DNA of 64,000 bases from Nitzschia sp. DOCU1 (Eukaryota; Bacillariophyta; Bacillariophyceae; Bacillariales; Bacillariaceae): contig OX595989.1 of NCBI GenBank assembly GCA_951394045.1, positions 3,348,001 to 3,412,000 on the forward strand. Direction: 5' to 3'. The notes under the pieces are model-generated. The model had not been told where the DNA came from. It saw only the letters and a program-made list of their open reading frames with translations, and ran no database searches. Positions 1 through 10,468 of this stretch are shown in pieces. The position numbers and the translations under genes are program-made. Position 1 is the stretch's first letter. Each line of letters begins with the position of its first letter.

Positions 1-201
1 CAGAGAGCCTGGCTTCTTGGAAACCAAGAAAGACGATGTTTCCTGACCGAAAACCCAACACGAAAGTGTAAAGGGTTGAAAAGACGTGAACCGTAGCTGT
101 AAGATCAAAAAGGCTTCTAAAAGCAAAATTCACAATGGTATCAAAATCAAGCCCCCAGTAGGAGGCAATCTCGAGGTTTGATGCTCCAAAACACAAACGA
201 C

Positions 202-642
202 TTAGGCTGCTCGGTTGGTGAGACTATGAGGCTTCAGTTTCGACAAATCCTTGGCCGCCAAATGCATAGAAGTCAGGTCCTTAGCTTGGCATTCAGACGC
301 TTCATTGTTCTGAGGAACAAAGACCATTTCGCATGGAAGGCGATCCTTTGTGTCGCTGACTTTCATGCTCACTGATTCTTTGATTTTTTTCGCCATGTCG
401 ATCGAGTCGTTCGCATAACTATCCGCAGAGTTCCGTCTGCGTTGAGTCCGTCTTCGTGCCCCCGCGGTCACTTTCCCCAAACGAAGCGAGTCGTTAGCGT
501 AGCTGTCATTTTCGTCGTCATCGTCGTCAGAGGCGAAGCTCATTTCCTCCAATTTTTGGACCAAAGTCTCAAGATCGGCAATGCGCAAAAGCTCAAGGCC
601 AAGGATCTCAACACTCATCTGTTCAGACTGATTCTTCGTCAT
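202..642 (-). CDS. Hypothetical small acidic/basic protein
   Basis: An ATG-initiated frame of 146 residues. It has a leucine-rich amphipathic start (residues about 10-35, possibly a coiled coil), then a run of Asp with the motif DSYANDS, an Arg-rich patch (ARRRTQRRR) and a second DSYANDS. The doubled motif and mixed charge look like protein rather than random sequence. I recognise no domain. The frame overlaps by 20 nt another short, protein-like frame at 623-784 on the same strand in a different phase. The two may therefore be one gene broken by a frameshift, or joined by splicing I cannot see. It could also be a chance ORF. Confidence 0.4.
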   Translation of the reverse strand: MTKNQSEQMSVEILGLELLRIADLETLVQKLEEMSFASDDDDDENDSYANDSLRLGKVTAGARRRTQRRRNSADSYANDSIDMAKKIKESVSMKVSDTKDRLPCEMVFVPQNNEASECQAKDLTSMHLAAKDLSKLKPHSLTNRAA

Positions 643-784
643 CTTCTTCTCGCTGCCTTTGTAATGGGGGTTGTCCTTTCAACCACGTGAACGCAAAAGT
701 CGCTGCGAAGTTTGGGTTGTTTTGCCAAAACTCAAAAATGTGACCATAATCTGAGTCATCAGCCAAGGTGGCTTCATCATGCAT
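623..784 (-). pseudogene. Short protein-like frame upstream of 202-642, possible frameshifted 5' part
   Basis: Reading from the ATG at 782-784 gives 53 residues: an acidic start, then an aromatic stretch containing FEFWQNNPNF and FTWLKGQPP, then REEDDEES before a TGA at 623-625. The composition is more protein-like than expected for random sequence. The end overlaps the start of the 146-residue frame at 202-642 in another phase. The simplest reading is a single old gene with a one-base shift near 625-640. I see no intron long enough to join the frames cleanly. It may be a coincidence; confidence is low. Confidence 0.25.
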
Positions 785-2142
785 GGATTCAACTCAAACA
801 TTCTCTTTGATAGTGCCTACCTCCGCTTCACTGGCATGAAGTTTCGGTGAGAAGGGCCCCGACGAACGGGAGATCTTTATCCGACCATATTTGTTTCTTT
901 ATTTCCAAAATTGCATCAACGAATCGTAAAGAACTAGGCATATGCCCGGTCATTATTGACACTTTATGCTTCCCGTAGTGGGGTTAAGAGTGGGGTTTCT
1001 TCTTGGTCCACAAATACTTTTCAATGCCAAAAAAACAACGCGGGGGGATTTTGGAAAGGAGAAGTACTTATTGCATCTTCGGCTCTCAAATTCTTTCGCC
1101 TTCGCCCCGAACGAAAATTGCATGCCAAAACAAAAATCCCGCGCGAGGCGGGCGGGGCGCGATTTTGACGTCACGTTACACCGACTAAAAGTTGGACAAG
1201 GTGAGATCATTCCCATCCAAGGTCGTCAGACTTTGACCTCGCGGCATCGCCTTTGATTTAGCTCGCTAGAGTAGCCATCGTCGTCAAATCTGTGACTTCC
1301 AGTGGCCATTGTAATAGAATGACCAGACTATAGAGGCATCATCATCGAAAATCTTCCGTGAGATGTTACCGGCCACGGGGCAAGTTCACACTGACCTTTT
1401 CAAAACTTTCCTCTTAAACAAGAAATGGAAGTTTGGTGATCAATTGATTTTGGATTTCCGTGCCGATTTCTGGAAGCTGTCTTTATTTTGAGTGCCCGGC
1501 GAAATCACTTGCTAGCAGCCAAATCGCAAGGAGGAACCTTGGCGGTTGAGAATGCTGGACTCAAAATTCGATGCCTCTACTCCTCCGTCTTGCCTCTAGT
1601 TTTTCGTCGAAATGGTATTATAAAAGCTTGCCATAGTCATTGAGCTCAAAGCGTAAGAGCGGGACAAAGTGGCCTGTCGATGATCATTGAGCCATTTGGT
1701 GATGCCGAGGTGTGTAGACCCCCCGTCACCATGCATAAACAAGCGCTCCTGCCTCGAGAATCCAGGGGGGTCCCGTTTTTGCCGGTACGGCCTACCTACT
1801 AATAAATTGGAGCGGGGGAATCGGCAACATGTTCACGAAGTCGGGGTGGAGCCCCCTTTCTGATTAATGCGCTTCCGGCCAGCACGGCAGTTGACTCGAC
1901 CATGATCATTTTCACCAGCTGCACACGGTCTTGATCTACATCCTCGAAACGCATACGACGTGATTGTACGGAATCAGACGATCTAGCTTCAGAGCAAAAC
2001 CTAAAAGTAAGCAAGAATTCAAAGCTCACCCCCACAGGACAAGGAAGGCAGGGACGACAAAAACGACGATATTCTGAAACTTTATTAATAAAAATTAGAT
2101 TAGCGACTCCAGACTGGATTAGTACAGCCGAGAGCTTGCCGT
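785..2142. other. Non-coding spacer, about 1.4 kb
   Basis: I find no supportable gene. The short frames here have no protein-like composition and contradict each other between strands. A perfect palindromic TGACGTCA (CRE/bZIP-type) lies at 1166-1173, next to a GC-rich patch at about 1139-1162. No gene start lies close to it, so a regulatory role is not shown. Confidence 0.5.
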
Positions 2143-3909
2143 TCAATTGCTGGCGCTGCTTGGGGAATTGTCATCCGAGTCATTCATGCTACTCGTCGGC
2201 GCATCATCGCTTCCAGTACCATTGTTAATTCCATTGTCACTGCCCGTACTGCTCGCAGGAGCCATCTCCGTCTCGTTTGAGCTAGATGTGTTGGAGCTAC
2301 TCTGGTTCCGCATAGATCCAAAGCTGGACGACGGTTGCGACGAGGATATCTGCGAGGGACCCCCACCGCTGGTATTACCCGAGGGCTTGGTGGAAGGATT
2401 GGCCCTTGGCTTTTTGTTCGCCTGGTCTTCATTGGAGTCTTCCGTGGATTCACCGACAGTACGCTTGCGGCTCATTTCCATGGATTCCAGACCGTTGACT
2501 TCAAAGAGACAACTGGTCTTTTTCTTGATAGCGGCACGAATGTGAGCGATGCCAGCCGCTTGGAGGTTGTTACCCCCAAGGCTCAGAAAGCGTAAATGTC
2601 GACTTGAAGATATCAACTTTGCAAGAACAAGAGCACCTTCGTCGCCAAAGGGATTGTTCTCCAGGCTCAAACGCTGTAGCTTTGATCCCTTTGACTGAGA
2701 GATCATGCGGCAAATAGCTTTTAGAGGCTCGGCTCCAATCTCATTCTCATCGAGGTTGACTGATTCAATGGAAGGATTGTCCAGCAGACCAGCTAGAATG
2801 ATGGAAGACTTCTCGCTAAGCTTGCCATAGCTGAGCTTGACTTGTCGCAGTCCTTGACAACGTCGAAGCCCCCAAGCTAGAGCGTTAGCGTTTGTGCGGT
2901 TCATGTGTGATAACCGCAGCTGCAAGCTCCGCAGTAGATCGCTTGAATCTAGGGCCTTGGCGAACGGAAAGATGAAATCATGGTTCACAGTATGCAGGTC
3001 GAGACTGAGATGTCGCAAGCTTTCATCTTTGGTCTGTAATCGCAGTGCGAGAATTTCCAGGTTGCTTTTACTGTTCTGACGTTCATTCTCAGCCGGGTAA
3101 TCTGTGCTGGACGTCGTTTCAGAACTCGTTGTCTGTCGTTCTTGTTCTTGTTGCTGAGCTGCAGCGATACGAGTATTAGTTCTTCGTCGCTTCTTTGATC
3201 TCTTTCGAGTGGAGCTTACGATTTCGACTCTTCGGCAAGTGCATCGAATAGCATGGCTAGACTTGTGGTAGGCCTTCTTGTTCGAGACCTCCTTCCAGTG
3301 GCCATCCCGACCCTGTTTGAGGAAGCGACCACCCTGCGCCCTGACTGCATTCACCAGTATCTGGACGGCTGCGCGGCGATATCCAATCTTCACCTTGGTA
3401 TACTTCTTTGCCAGATGCCGCACCACTGCACGATACCGAAGATTGCCGGGGTGTTCCACGTCCTCTTCCAAGCTATTAAGCAGAACATCGTTTTCGTTAG
3501 GTATGCACGGTTCCTGTGGGGGTTCATTATCGTCCAGAAATTCGTTGTTGGAATCACCGTCCAACGAACCTTCCTCCAACGATCCGTCCTCGTCGTCCTC
3601 TTCATCGTCCAGCGCGTCTTCTCGCACTTGCAGGCCCTCTTCGGCCCGTTCTCGTGAGGGTAAACGCGCAGCACTTTCACTGTGATCCCCGGCGTTGTCG
3701 CCCCCCTGCCCACTTACGGCTTTACTTGTGCCGCTGGATTCATAGTCTGGGATGACCATGTCAACATATTGAGGGACACGCTGTTCGGGGCCATCGCCGT
3801 TATTGTTATTGGGCTGCTCGAAGCTATCGCTGCTTCCGCCGCTGCGTTCACCACCGCCGCTACTAGAGCTTTCGGGACGATCACTCGAAGACTCCTGGTC
3901 GTTCTGCAT
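2143..3909 (-). CDS. DUF6824 plus leucine-rich-repeat (RNI-like) protein
   Basis: 588 residues from an ATG at 3907-3909. Residues 1-135 are Ser/Gly/Asn-rich and then strongly acidic. Residues about 138-225 match the pattern of the diatom domain I know as DUF6824: NDVL, HPGNLRYR, GGRFLKQ, then HWKEVS and an Ala/Lys stretch. A basic nuclear-localisation-like patch (KRSKKRRR) follows near 240. Residues about 290-460 are ribonuclease-inhibitor-type leucine-rich repeats, for example LQRLSLENNPFGDEGALVLA and LRFLSLGGNNLQAAG. The tail is low-complexity Ser/Asn. LRRs of this kind bind proteins, and DUF6824 has no function I know of. A nuclear regulatory role is inference from the basic patch and acidic regions. 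The same domain recurs in three genes at 21.7-29 kb with a different partner domain. Confidence 0.8.
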   Translation of the reverse strand: MQNDQESSSDRPESSSSGGGERSGGSSDSFEQPNNNNGDGPEQRVPQYVDMVIPDYESSGTSKAVSGQGGDNAGDHSESAARLPSRERAEEGLQVREDALDDEEDDEDGSLEEGSLDGDSNNEFLDDNEPPQEPCIPNENDVLLNSLEEDVEHPGNLRYRAVVRHLAKKYTKVKIGYRRAAVQILVNAVRAQGGRFLKQGRDGHWKEVSNKKAYHKSSHAIRCTCRRVEIVSSTRKRSKKRRRTNTRIAAAQQQEQERQTTSSETTSSTDYPAENERQNSKSNLEILALRLQTKDESLRHLSLDLHTVNHDFIFPFAKALDSSDLLRSLQLRLSHMNRTNANALAWGLRRCQGLRQVKLSYGKLSEKSSIILAGLLDNPSIESVNLDENEIGAEPLKAICRMISQSKGSKLQRLSLENNPFGDEGALVLAKLISSSRHLRFLSLGGNNLQAAGIAHIRAAIKKKTSCLFEVNGLESMEMSRKRTVGESTEDSNEDQANKKPRANPSTKPSGNTSGGGPSQISSSQPSSSFGSMRNQSSSNTSSSNETEMAPASSTGSDNGINNGTGSDDAPTSSMNDSDDNSPSSASN

Positions 3910-5539
3910 CGTTATATGATGTTAAAATGATGTTGTTGTTGGATGAATGTTGCCTCTGAAAAGGTAATGGAGACTGTATAACTTGTCTTGTCCTCTTGTT
4001 CTTATGTTAGCTTCAGGATGACAGCCACGCGTTTCGCTTGGTCGTTGTGGTGCATGCAGTCCGCGACCGCAAAAGGTTACTTGTGCGCTCGCTTCTCCGT
4101 AGGCTCACGTTGTGCTGGTAGACAAGTTGTTTGTAGAAGCTAAAAACCTGTTGTCGTGCTTTTCTACAACAAACTCACCGGCAATTAGACCTCTCCTCAA
4201 AAAAAGAACAACGTCGTTCTTATCCCAAATACGTATGATTTCCAGACTTCAAAGAGCAATAAGTAGAAGCTCCTTATAAAGCAAATTCCCATAAGTAAAT
4301 TTTGCCGATGTATTCGTTTTCCCCCTACTTCCCTTAAATAAGTTAGCCAGTGCCTTCATATGATAAGCCCTGAAGTGAATTTCCGTCACTTCATCAATGA
4401 AGTCCAATCAGGTGTCACTGTTTTGATTGGACGCAGGGAAGTGGCAATACAACCGGGAGTTAGACAAGCCAACAGGTTCGCTTATTCCCAACTAAAGTCA
4501 TTGGTGCCAACGTGAATTTCGATCACTTTTGCATCCCATAAGCCAATCAGATCGCTCAATCGCTGTAGGTCCCGCGCTGGCTGTGCAATCCTGTACACCG
4601 TAAGCGGACTTTATCAAAGACAAGTCTGGTGCCCTTATTCGGATGCCGGTAGTACCTATAGTCATGCTAGTTGGAGTTGGTGCTCTCTATCATCCACGAT
4701 GATGATGCGGTCGACGATTCGCAACAAGACTATCCAGTGGGCGGGTTATCGCGAATCAGAAGCTATCATCTTGACGATTAAGAGGACAAGCGCCCAACAG
4801 CAGAATCGAGCGTCTTGTTCTGCTGGTGCCATGATAAACAAGAGAGAATCGAAATTCGCCCCATTGCGCTATTTCGCTATTTTTGAACCTCATAATAGTC
4901 CCAGTTTCGCCCGAGATGAGGTGGCGAAATGAGCGACGGGGATCATCTTCGCGCCAATCACAGTTCCTATTATATCATAATGCTGGTAGTGCTCCTTTAG
5001 AGTCATGTCAGTTGCAGTTACTCTCTCTCATCCAATCATTCAATAAACGATCCACTGGCTGGCCCCTACCCTGACGATGATGTCATTGAAGAATGGAATG
5101 AGAGCATGGTAATGGACTGGTTCGACCTTAACAATCAGTCCAGGAAGTCGATTAGCAGCGGCACACGAGACGCGTTCGTTTTAGGATGGCGACGCCCGAC
5201 ACTTGAGTTCGGTTGCAATAGCAACAAGAATGTTCGCATCTCCCATGGCATTGTGTAAAATGCGAATACCATTGCGATTCCACGTAGTTGGTGATTGTCA
5301 TGCATCAGGCCCAACTGCTGTGAGACGTGCCATGGTGGGCACTACTTCATCTTGTGGCTGAGCGACCAAACCGAACCAAGATACTCGCTCTAGCGGTACG
5401 CTTCTCGTCGAGACCCGCCCTCTGATTACTCCTTTCCCATGCTATCAGCTGCTGTGATCCTTCGCTCATGTTTGTCTCTACAATCATGGCGCCATAAAAT
5501 TATATTCTGCCGAAACAACAACCCCCAAACTACGACCAG
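3910..5539. other. Non-coding spacer with degenerate internal duplication
   Basis: No complete gene is seen. Two segments, near 4642-4700 and 4979-5060, resemble each other imperfectly: each has ATGC(C/T)GGTAGT, then GTCATG, then CTCTCT...CATCCA. The stretch 5060-5220 translates into an open, acidic, protein-like peptide (PDDDVIEEWNESM and onward) with no start codon and no recognisable family. This looks like decayed, partly duplicated coding or transposon DNA, but I cannot name its source. Confidence 0.35.
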
Positions 5540-6892
5540 ATGTTGAGCTCCAGCTCCTTCATCAAGAAGGGCCGCAAATCGGCTGCTTCAGATCAGGCAA
5601 GGAAACCCAGCTTTCCTGCTGATGTGAATCTCGACTATCAAGGTGTGGATCTTCAGCTTCCACCGGAATTAGCTCCGCTCACAGAAGAGGACTTTCATTC
5701 CACTTGGGATTGGAGACCGTTTCCGTCGCAGCGATTGGCAGATTCCTTGCTACCCAAGTTAACATGTGGGCTCGGATCTTGTCAAGTGGATGACGAAGTC
5801 TATTTTCGTCACGATACGGGCCTCTTCCAATGCGTCATGGAAGCCTGGATGAATCATTGGAATCTCCGAACCACACCTGAAGATTGGTGGTTTCAAGTGG
5901 CCTGCACCATTGCAAAAGCGGTGGGGAAGGTTGCCAAGGGAGACGACCAGGTTGATGTCACTAATGTTGCGCGTATACTATTTTTGCCAGAGCATAGGCA
6001 TAATCAAACTGAAAAGGAAACGATTTCGGTGGCCATTCCAGTGTCGACTATTGATCAGGTCAACTATGAGATGTTTTTTGAAAGCGTGACGGAACAATTG
6101 CATGAAAACATTCGGATTCCAGAGTATGTGGAGGCCATGCAGAATGACTTTTCTACCTCTCAGTTGACCCACAAGATTGCTTCTCAAATCAATATCATGT
6201 CCAGTCTACAGGAGTTCTTTGAATATCGCATGATTTTGTTCGGTTGTGGACTTCGAGGTGTCGAAATGGCAGGAGATCAGGGCGACTGGGATCGACTTGT
6301 CGAAAAGTTGCGTACTGTCCGCGAGCTGTTGCGTCCCCTCAAAGAATCATGGAATTACTCTCTGGAGGACAAATGGTGGGATCGCGTTGAGTGGGTGTTT
6401 ACGCATCTCGCTCTCACCAAACGGGAGCCCGAAAATCCCTCGGTTATTAAGTTTTGGTCGAGCATACTTCGCAACAGCGAAGAATGGGAGCACGAATCGC
6501 GTCCTTACGGCATGGAAGGACCACGAACGCACAAAGTCCCCGCCTATGATGGTTGGCTAATCCGTTTGCTGACCAACCAACAGTTCATCAAAGTGAAGGA
6601 ATTGGAATCGGGAGAGTTTCGCAAGGAGCTGAGTGGTCTGAATCAAGTGCCGCTCATAGTCGAAATGACATGGCCAGCAGTTCCAATCGTTGAAGAAACC
6701 CAGCTAATGGCGGGTATTATGGGTTTCAAGCTCGTTTCTCCCGACGCCACTTTCAATGGTATCCCATCGCTTCAACCATTTCACATGTGGGCCATGATGC
6801 TTAAACCCGACTCCAAGCTGCGGGGTTCGCATCTATCGAACGAAGAGGAAGCGCCGGCGGAGAGCGATCCTAGTACTGAATGGACATGGTAG
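5540..6892 (+). CDS. DUF4419 family protein
   Basis: 450 residues, ATG to TAG, no intron. The central region carries the layout I know from the DUF4419 family. First comes a helix with FQCVMEAWMNHWNL, followed by a Trp-rich PEDWWFQVACTIAKAV. Next are an FSTS segment and a helix ending in EFFEYR, then CGLRGVEMAGDQGDWDRLVEKL, which corresponds to the family's conserved 'CGIP.. L.G...DW..L' core. A W-rich stretch and a C-terminal beta-rich part complete the domain. No biochemical role is established for the family to my knowledge. It is widespread in fungi, protists and bacteria, and often present in many paralogues. No signal peptide or membrane segment is visible, so it is probably cytosolic. 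The last 60 residues are Ser/Glu-rich. Confidence 0.8.
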   Translation: MLSSSSFIKKGRKSAASDQARKPSFPADVNLDYQGVDLQLPPELAPLTEEDFHSTWDWRPFPSQRLADSLLPKLTCGLGSCQVDDEVYFRHDTGLFQCVMEAWMNHWNLRTTPEDWWFQVACTIAKAVGKVAKGDDQVDVTNVARILFLPEHRHNQTEKETISVAIPVSTIDQVNYEMFFESVTEQLHENIRIPEYVEAMQNDFSTSQLTHKIASQINIMSSLQEFFEYRMILFGCGLRGVEMAGDQGDWDRLVEKLRTVRELLRPLKESWNYSLEDKWWDRVEWVFTHLALTKREPENPSVIKFWSSILRNSEEWEHESRPYGMEGPRTHKVPAYDGWLIRLLTNQQFIKVKELESGEFRKELSGLNQVPLIVEMTWPAVPIVEETQLMAGIMGFKLVSPDATFNGIPSLQPFHMWAMMLKPDSKLRGSHLSNEEEAPAESDPSTEWTW

Positions 6893-7589
6893 CGACACGA
6901 AGAAGAACGACATGATGCTATCTAGTAGACTTCATGTCTGCTCCTTTTCGTTAGATTTCGTCTGCAGTACAGCGCCCACAGCAGTATGCTATTACTACGG
7001 GGCTCACCCCTGCCGATACTTTTGTGAAACACCAACCATGGTAGCGACATTAAGAACGACATCATGGTCTAGACTACCGACGTTTATAGCTTCTCTTCAG
7101 TTTCACATAGTAGGCTTCCGCCATCGCTGTATCCTATGTGGTCGGCTCGGTCGGTAAGATTCATTCCGTCTGTCATCCCCACCGTCCGTGAAAAGAGAAG
7201 ACGGATGGGAAAGGGAAGGGAGAGAACGTCAGAACTCCCTCCGATAATTTTTTTCGAATTCCCGTATCTTTTGAATACGCATCCAACGGACCGGCCCCCC
7301 TAACAAATGGCTCGACAGGCGCGATTGAAATGCTGAAAATGCAATGCAGGCTCGTTCCAAACCCTTCAAAAGACCTCTCCTTTGCTCGTGGATCCCGTCG
7401 GTGTCCGACACCGGCGTGGAGTTGCTTTGCTTGCTTGCTACCGCGCTGTTTTTTGTGGGAGCAGCCGTCCCTCTTCCCTCTCTCTTTCAACGACCCCAGA
7501 ATGAGCATGGATTTCCATATTTTTGATGATCCTCTGTTCCCCTCTCTCTTCGTAGCGCTCCCCCCAATACTCCGGAGACCTGCACCACC
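6893..7589. other. Intergenic spacer with partial copy of upstream 3' sequence
   Basis: Non-coding. The sequence right after the DUF4419 stop (about 6885-6932: CATGGTAGCGACA... GAACGACATGATG... TAGACT) is imperfectly repeated at about 7037-7075. This suggests a small local duplication of the gene's 3' end. The remainder up to 7589 is the likely 5' region of the next gene. I see no other gene. Confidence 0.4.
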
Positions 7590-8648
7590 ATGCCACCAGC
7601 AGCATCCGCCAAACGCAAAGCCGACGACATTACCAAAGATGATGAACAGGCGAAGAAAGATGATGTCGTACAAGTAGCCGAAGAAGTAGCTGCGGCCGCA
7701 GCAGCTGCCGCGGCTGATGCGGATGCGCCCAACATGTCTGTAGATGTAGATGATGACGATGACGGTCAGGGAGGGTCCAAGCGCCGATTCTTTCCTCGCG
7801 TCAAGCATCTCTTGACAAGAGAGTGGGAGCCTGTAAGTACAGACGAATGGCGTTGTTAATCACATAATGTCCGCCTGCTCACCGGTGGTTTCTTTGCTCC
7901 GTGCTTGCGTTAGTTCTTGGGCGGTGTTTTGGATGCCTTGGATGAGGCCGGTGCGCCTTCAGTGGCCGCAGCCTCTCACAAGCCCACCAATGCCTGGTTC
8001 AAAGCCTTTGATCTCATTTACAATGGCGTCGCCCGTGATTGCAGCGTTCCTCACGGCAAGAACCGCTACCACAAGTTCAAGGACAAGATTGTGGAGTTGT
8101 GGCAAGCCGTGGAAGACTATACGGGCGATGATCTCGCTCTCCGTGATCGGACTGTAGAGCAATTTGAAACGTACAAAAAGGCGTGTGCTCTTCAGGCAAC
8201 TACTCCCAAGAAGGAATCGGGTGGCTCTTCGAGTGTTACCCATACTCCAAAGACACCCTCCAGTGCTGTTGCTCCTCGGACGGAAAAACAGGCTGCTCGA
8301 AGATCTGTTATCCCTCCTATCCATGCCAAGTGGAAGCATTTGGACGAAGCCGCGGCCTTGGAGAGTTTGCCCGAGCCACTGAAGAACCTGGTTCACATTC
8401 GCAACTTATCTCAGGAACTCAACACTGGCAACAGGCTGGCTATTGAGGAGCAGTACGATAGGGCTTTGCAAGAGTATATGAAGGAAATTCCAGAAGCAAA
8501 AGAAGCCTTGTTTGAAAAGTCACTTGCTCTCGCCTTTTTGAGTCGCTCGGCGCAGTCCAACAAGGAAAGCAAGGACATTTTGGCCGTCTACGATCGAGTG
8601 GTTACTGATTATTTACTCGCTATCAGTACCACTTTGGCAAGCGTGTAG
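7590..8648 (+). CDS. Unknown two-exon protein with Ala-rich acidic N-terminus
   Basis: Exon 1 is 7590-7832 and exon 2 is 7914-8648. The 81-nt intron (7833-7913) has a strong donor GTAAGT and ends TTAG, in phase 0. The join reads ...TREWEP | FLGGVLDALDEAG..., giving 325 residues. The start is Lys-rich, then a run of nine alanines and an Asp run, which could be a disordered nuclear-type tail. The folded part (about 70-145) contains WFKAFDLIYNGVARD and WQAVEDYTGDD, then a Ser/Thr/Pro linker, then a helical C-terminal half (about 200-325). I recognise no family. The start is supported by the CACCATG context and by the coding composition beginning there. Confidence 0.75.
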
Positions 8649-9370
8649 CGCAGCAACGGGTTATTAGATGTAGAGGGATTATCATGAATGAATAAGGTTA
8701 GGCCCAGTAAAGTTTGAAGACAACCGATATTGCTACGCAAAATACACTCTGCTGCTGCTGCTTCCACTCTATTAGAAAAGCAGCATGTAAAATCGTTGCC
8801 TCGTGACCCTGGTTCGGAATGCCCGTTTGGTGCTTTCGCTATATAGATCCATTTGCATCGGAAATGTTTCAACACACCTTTCAAGATACACTTGAAGAAA
8901 CAACCAAACTAGCAATTGAATCCATTGGGATTGGTGGCGGTAGTGACATAACCTAGTAGTTAGTGGGTGCCATTTTCTCTTCCTTTTTTCCTTCGCCGCC
9001 GCCCGCTTCTTGCTTCTGGACTTCTTCGACTCCATTGAGTCGTGGCGGGAGCCACGAACGAATGACGATGACGCAAGCAACAAAGGGAAAATGACCATCC
9101 AGAGAGAGAGAAAGCGAGATCGAGCTCGATTTCGGAAAGAACGTCGTCGACGACGTCAATGCACAATCAGATCCTGGACGACGATGGAGCTATTCAGAAG
9201 ACATGCTCATTCACCGATAGAATCAAAATTGGGATTTTGTAGGTGGCTGGAGCGGTAAGCGACAACTCAAACAACCGCAGTCGCCAATGCTGATCCTCTG
9301 TGGGATCGGTAGCTCTGCCACCAGCTGCAGGCAAAAGACGTACTTCCGACAAGATCGTTCTGGTTTAAGA
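8649..9370. other. Intergenic spacer, nothing recognised
   Basis: It lies between two same-strand genes and contains only short, inconsistent frames on both strands. An in-frame ATG at 9287 precedes the preferred start of the next gene at 9371, so part of 9287-9370 could be translated if the longer form is used. Confidence 0.5.
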
Positions 9371-10468
9371 ATGGGTGCTTTTTCGTTCTTGGTTGTCTAT
9401 TTGTGCCTTTGTGGCTTTGCTGCTACAACTACTAGTGGCTTCGTCTTGGGAGTCAAGCGGACAAAGAGGAGTGCTGGGGGTCTGCTGCAGTCCTCGGCCC
9501 CATCATCGAGATCAAGGCCATTGCGCACGTCCATTTACAACAACCCCCGCGACGATTCTTTGTACAACAACGATAGAAGTAACAGCCAAGATGCGTTGCT
9601 CCAGAGCCTCAAATTACGGACGCAAGAACTCTTGAATTCCGAAAAAACGATTCCCCTCGTAATGATTCCAGGTTGCATCCTGCCCCGACAAGTGGTAACA
9701 GTCAAGGTACAAAGCGCCGACTTTTTATCCCAAGTCATTCGACAAAAGGATTCAGATATTCCTCGGTTTGGATTGGTGGGCATGACACGGCGGGCAATAG
9801 CCTCGTCGTTGTCGAAGGATCAAACTGCAACTACCGCCAAGACGGAAATGCTCTCGGTAGGGGTGGAAGTTGAAGTGTTGTCGGCCAGTCACGTCGTGGT
9901 GCAGCAATCTCTTTTGGACGCGGCTCCCGATCCACCAACGACCGAAGCATTGATTGAACTCAAAGTACGCGGCGTTCGGATTTTTGAAATAGTAGACACC
10001 CTGACGGATTTCGAGTTGGGGCAAGCCCAAGGCTGGATTCCTGGAAAAGTACGCTTTTTGGACTTGGCCACGCTCGAGAAACAAGAACCCGATCCTTTTC
10101 AAGTCGCCCTAGCTATGCAGCAAGCACAAGAATTCACCAATGCTAACAATAGCATGAAGGAATCCAAGAGTTTAGTGGACATGTGGCTGGACTTGGCGCG
10201 CACGAAAGTGACTTATAAGGGTCAGTTGGATCGGTTGTTGGAAGAACTAGGAGAAATGCCTTCTTGGGAAGAACCCAGTGAATGTGCCTATTGGGTGGCA
10301 GCCTTGATCAATCCAACTCCTAGTATGGGACTGGCTGTTGATATACGCATGGGACTGTTAACCTCTCAGACGGCACTGGAACGCACGCAACTTGTCTTGA
10401 ATGCTATTTGGAACTCGATTCAACGCATGGACGAGACAACACCACGCTTTGTCAAGATCAAAGAGTGA
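9371..10468 (+). CDS. Lon substrate-binding (LON N-terminal) domain protein, probably plastid-targeted
   Basis: 365 residues from the ATG at 9371; an in-frame ATG at 9287 would add 28 residues. I prefer 9371 because it opens directly on a signal peptide (FLVVYLCLCGF) ending TTTSGFVLG. That resembles the diatom ASAFAP plastid motif, with Phe just after the predicted cleavage site, and is followed by a Ser/Arg-rich transit-like stretch. Residues about 90-340 resemble the Lon N-terminal substrate-binding domain: IPLVMIPGCILPRQVVTVKV at the start, a beta-rich middle with GLVGM and VEVEVL, and a helical end with ECAYWVAALIN and the LL-T...ERTQLVLNAIW helix typical of the family. There is no AAA+ ATPase or protease part, so it is a stand-alone substrate-binding domain. 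A role in plastid protein quality control is inference. Confidence 0.75.
   Translation: MGAFSFLVVYLCLCGFAATTTSGFVLGVKRTKRSAGGLLQSSAPSSRSRPLRTSIYNNPRDDSLYNNDRSNSQDALLQSLKLRTQELLNSEKTIPLVMIPGCILPRQVVTVKVQSADFLSQVIRQKDSDIPRFGLVGMTRRAIASSLSKDQTATTAKTEMLSVGVEVEVLSASHVVVQQSLLDAAPDPPTTEALIELKVRGVRIFEIVDTLTDFELGQAQGWIPGKVRFLDLATLEKQEPDPFQVALAMQQAQEFTNANNSMKESKSLVDMWLDLARTKVTYKGQLDRLLEELGEMPSWEEPSECAYWVAALINPTPSMGLAVDIRMGLLTSQTALERTQLVLNAIWNSIQRMDETTPRFVKIKE

Noticed and set aside
1799..2146. Minus-strand frame of 115 codons after the DUF6824-LRR gene
   Set aside because: Lies in the likely 3' UTR, no domain, composition not protein-like.
7173..7808. Minus-strand frame of 211 codons
   Set aside because: Covers the promoter and first exon of the gene at 7590 in antisense; poly-Tyr/Ile and Arg-rich composition, no domain.
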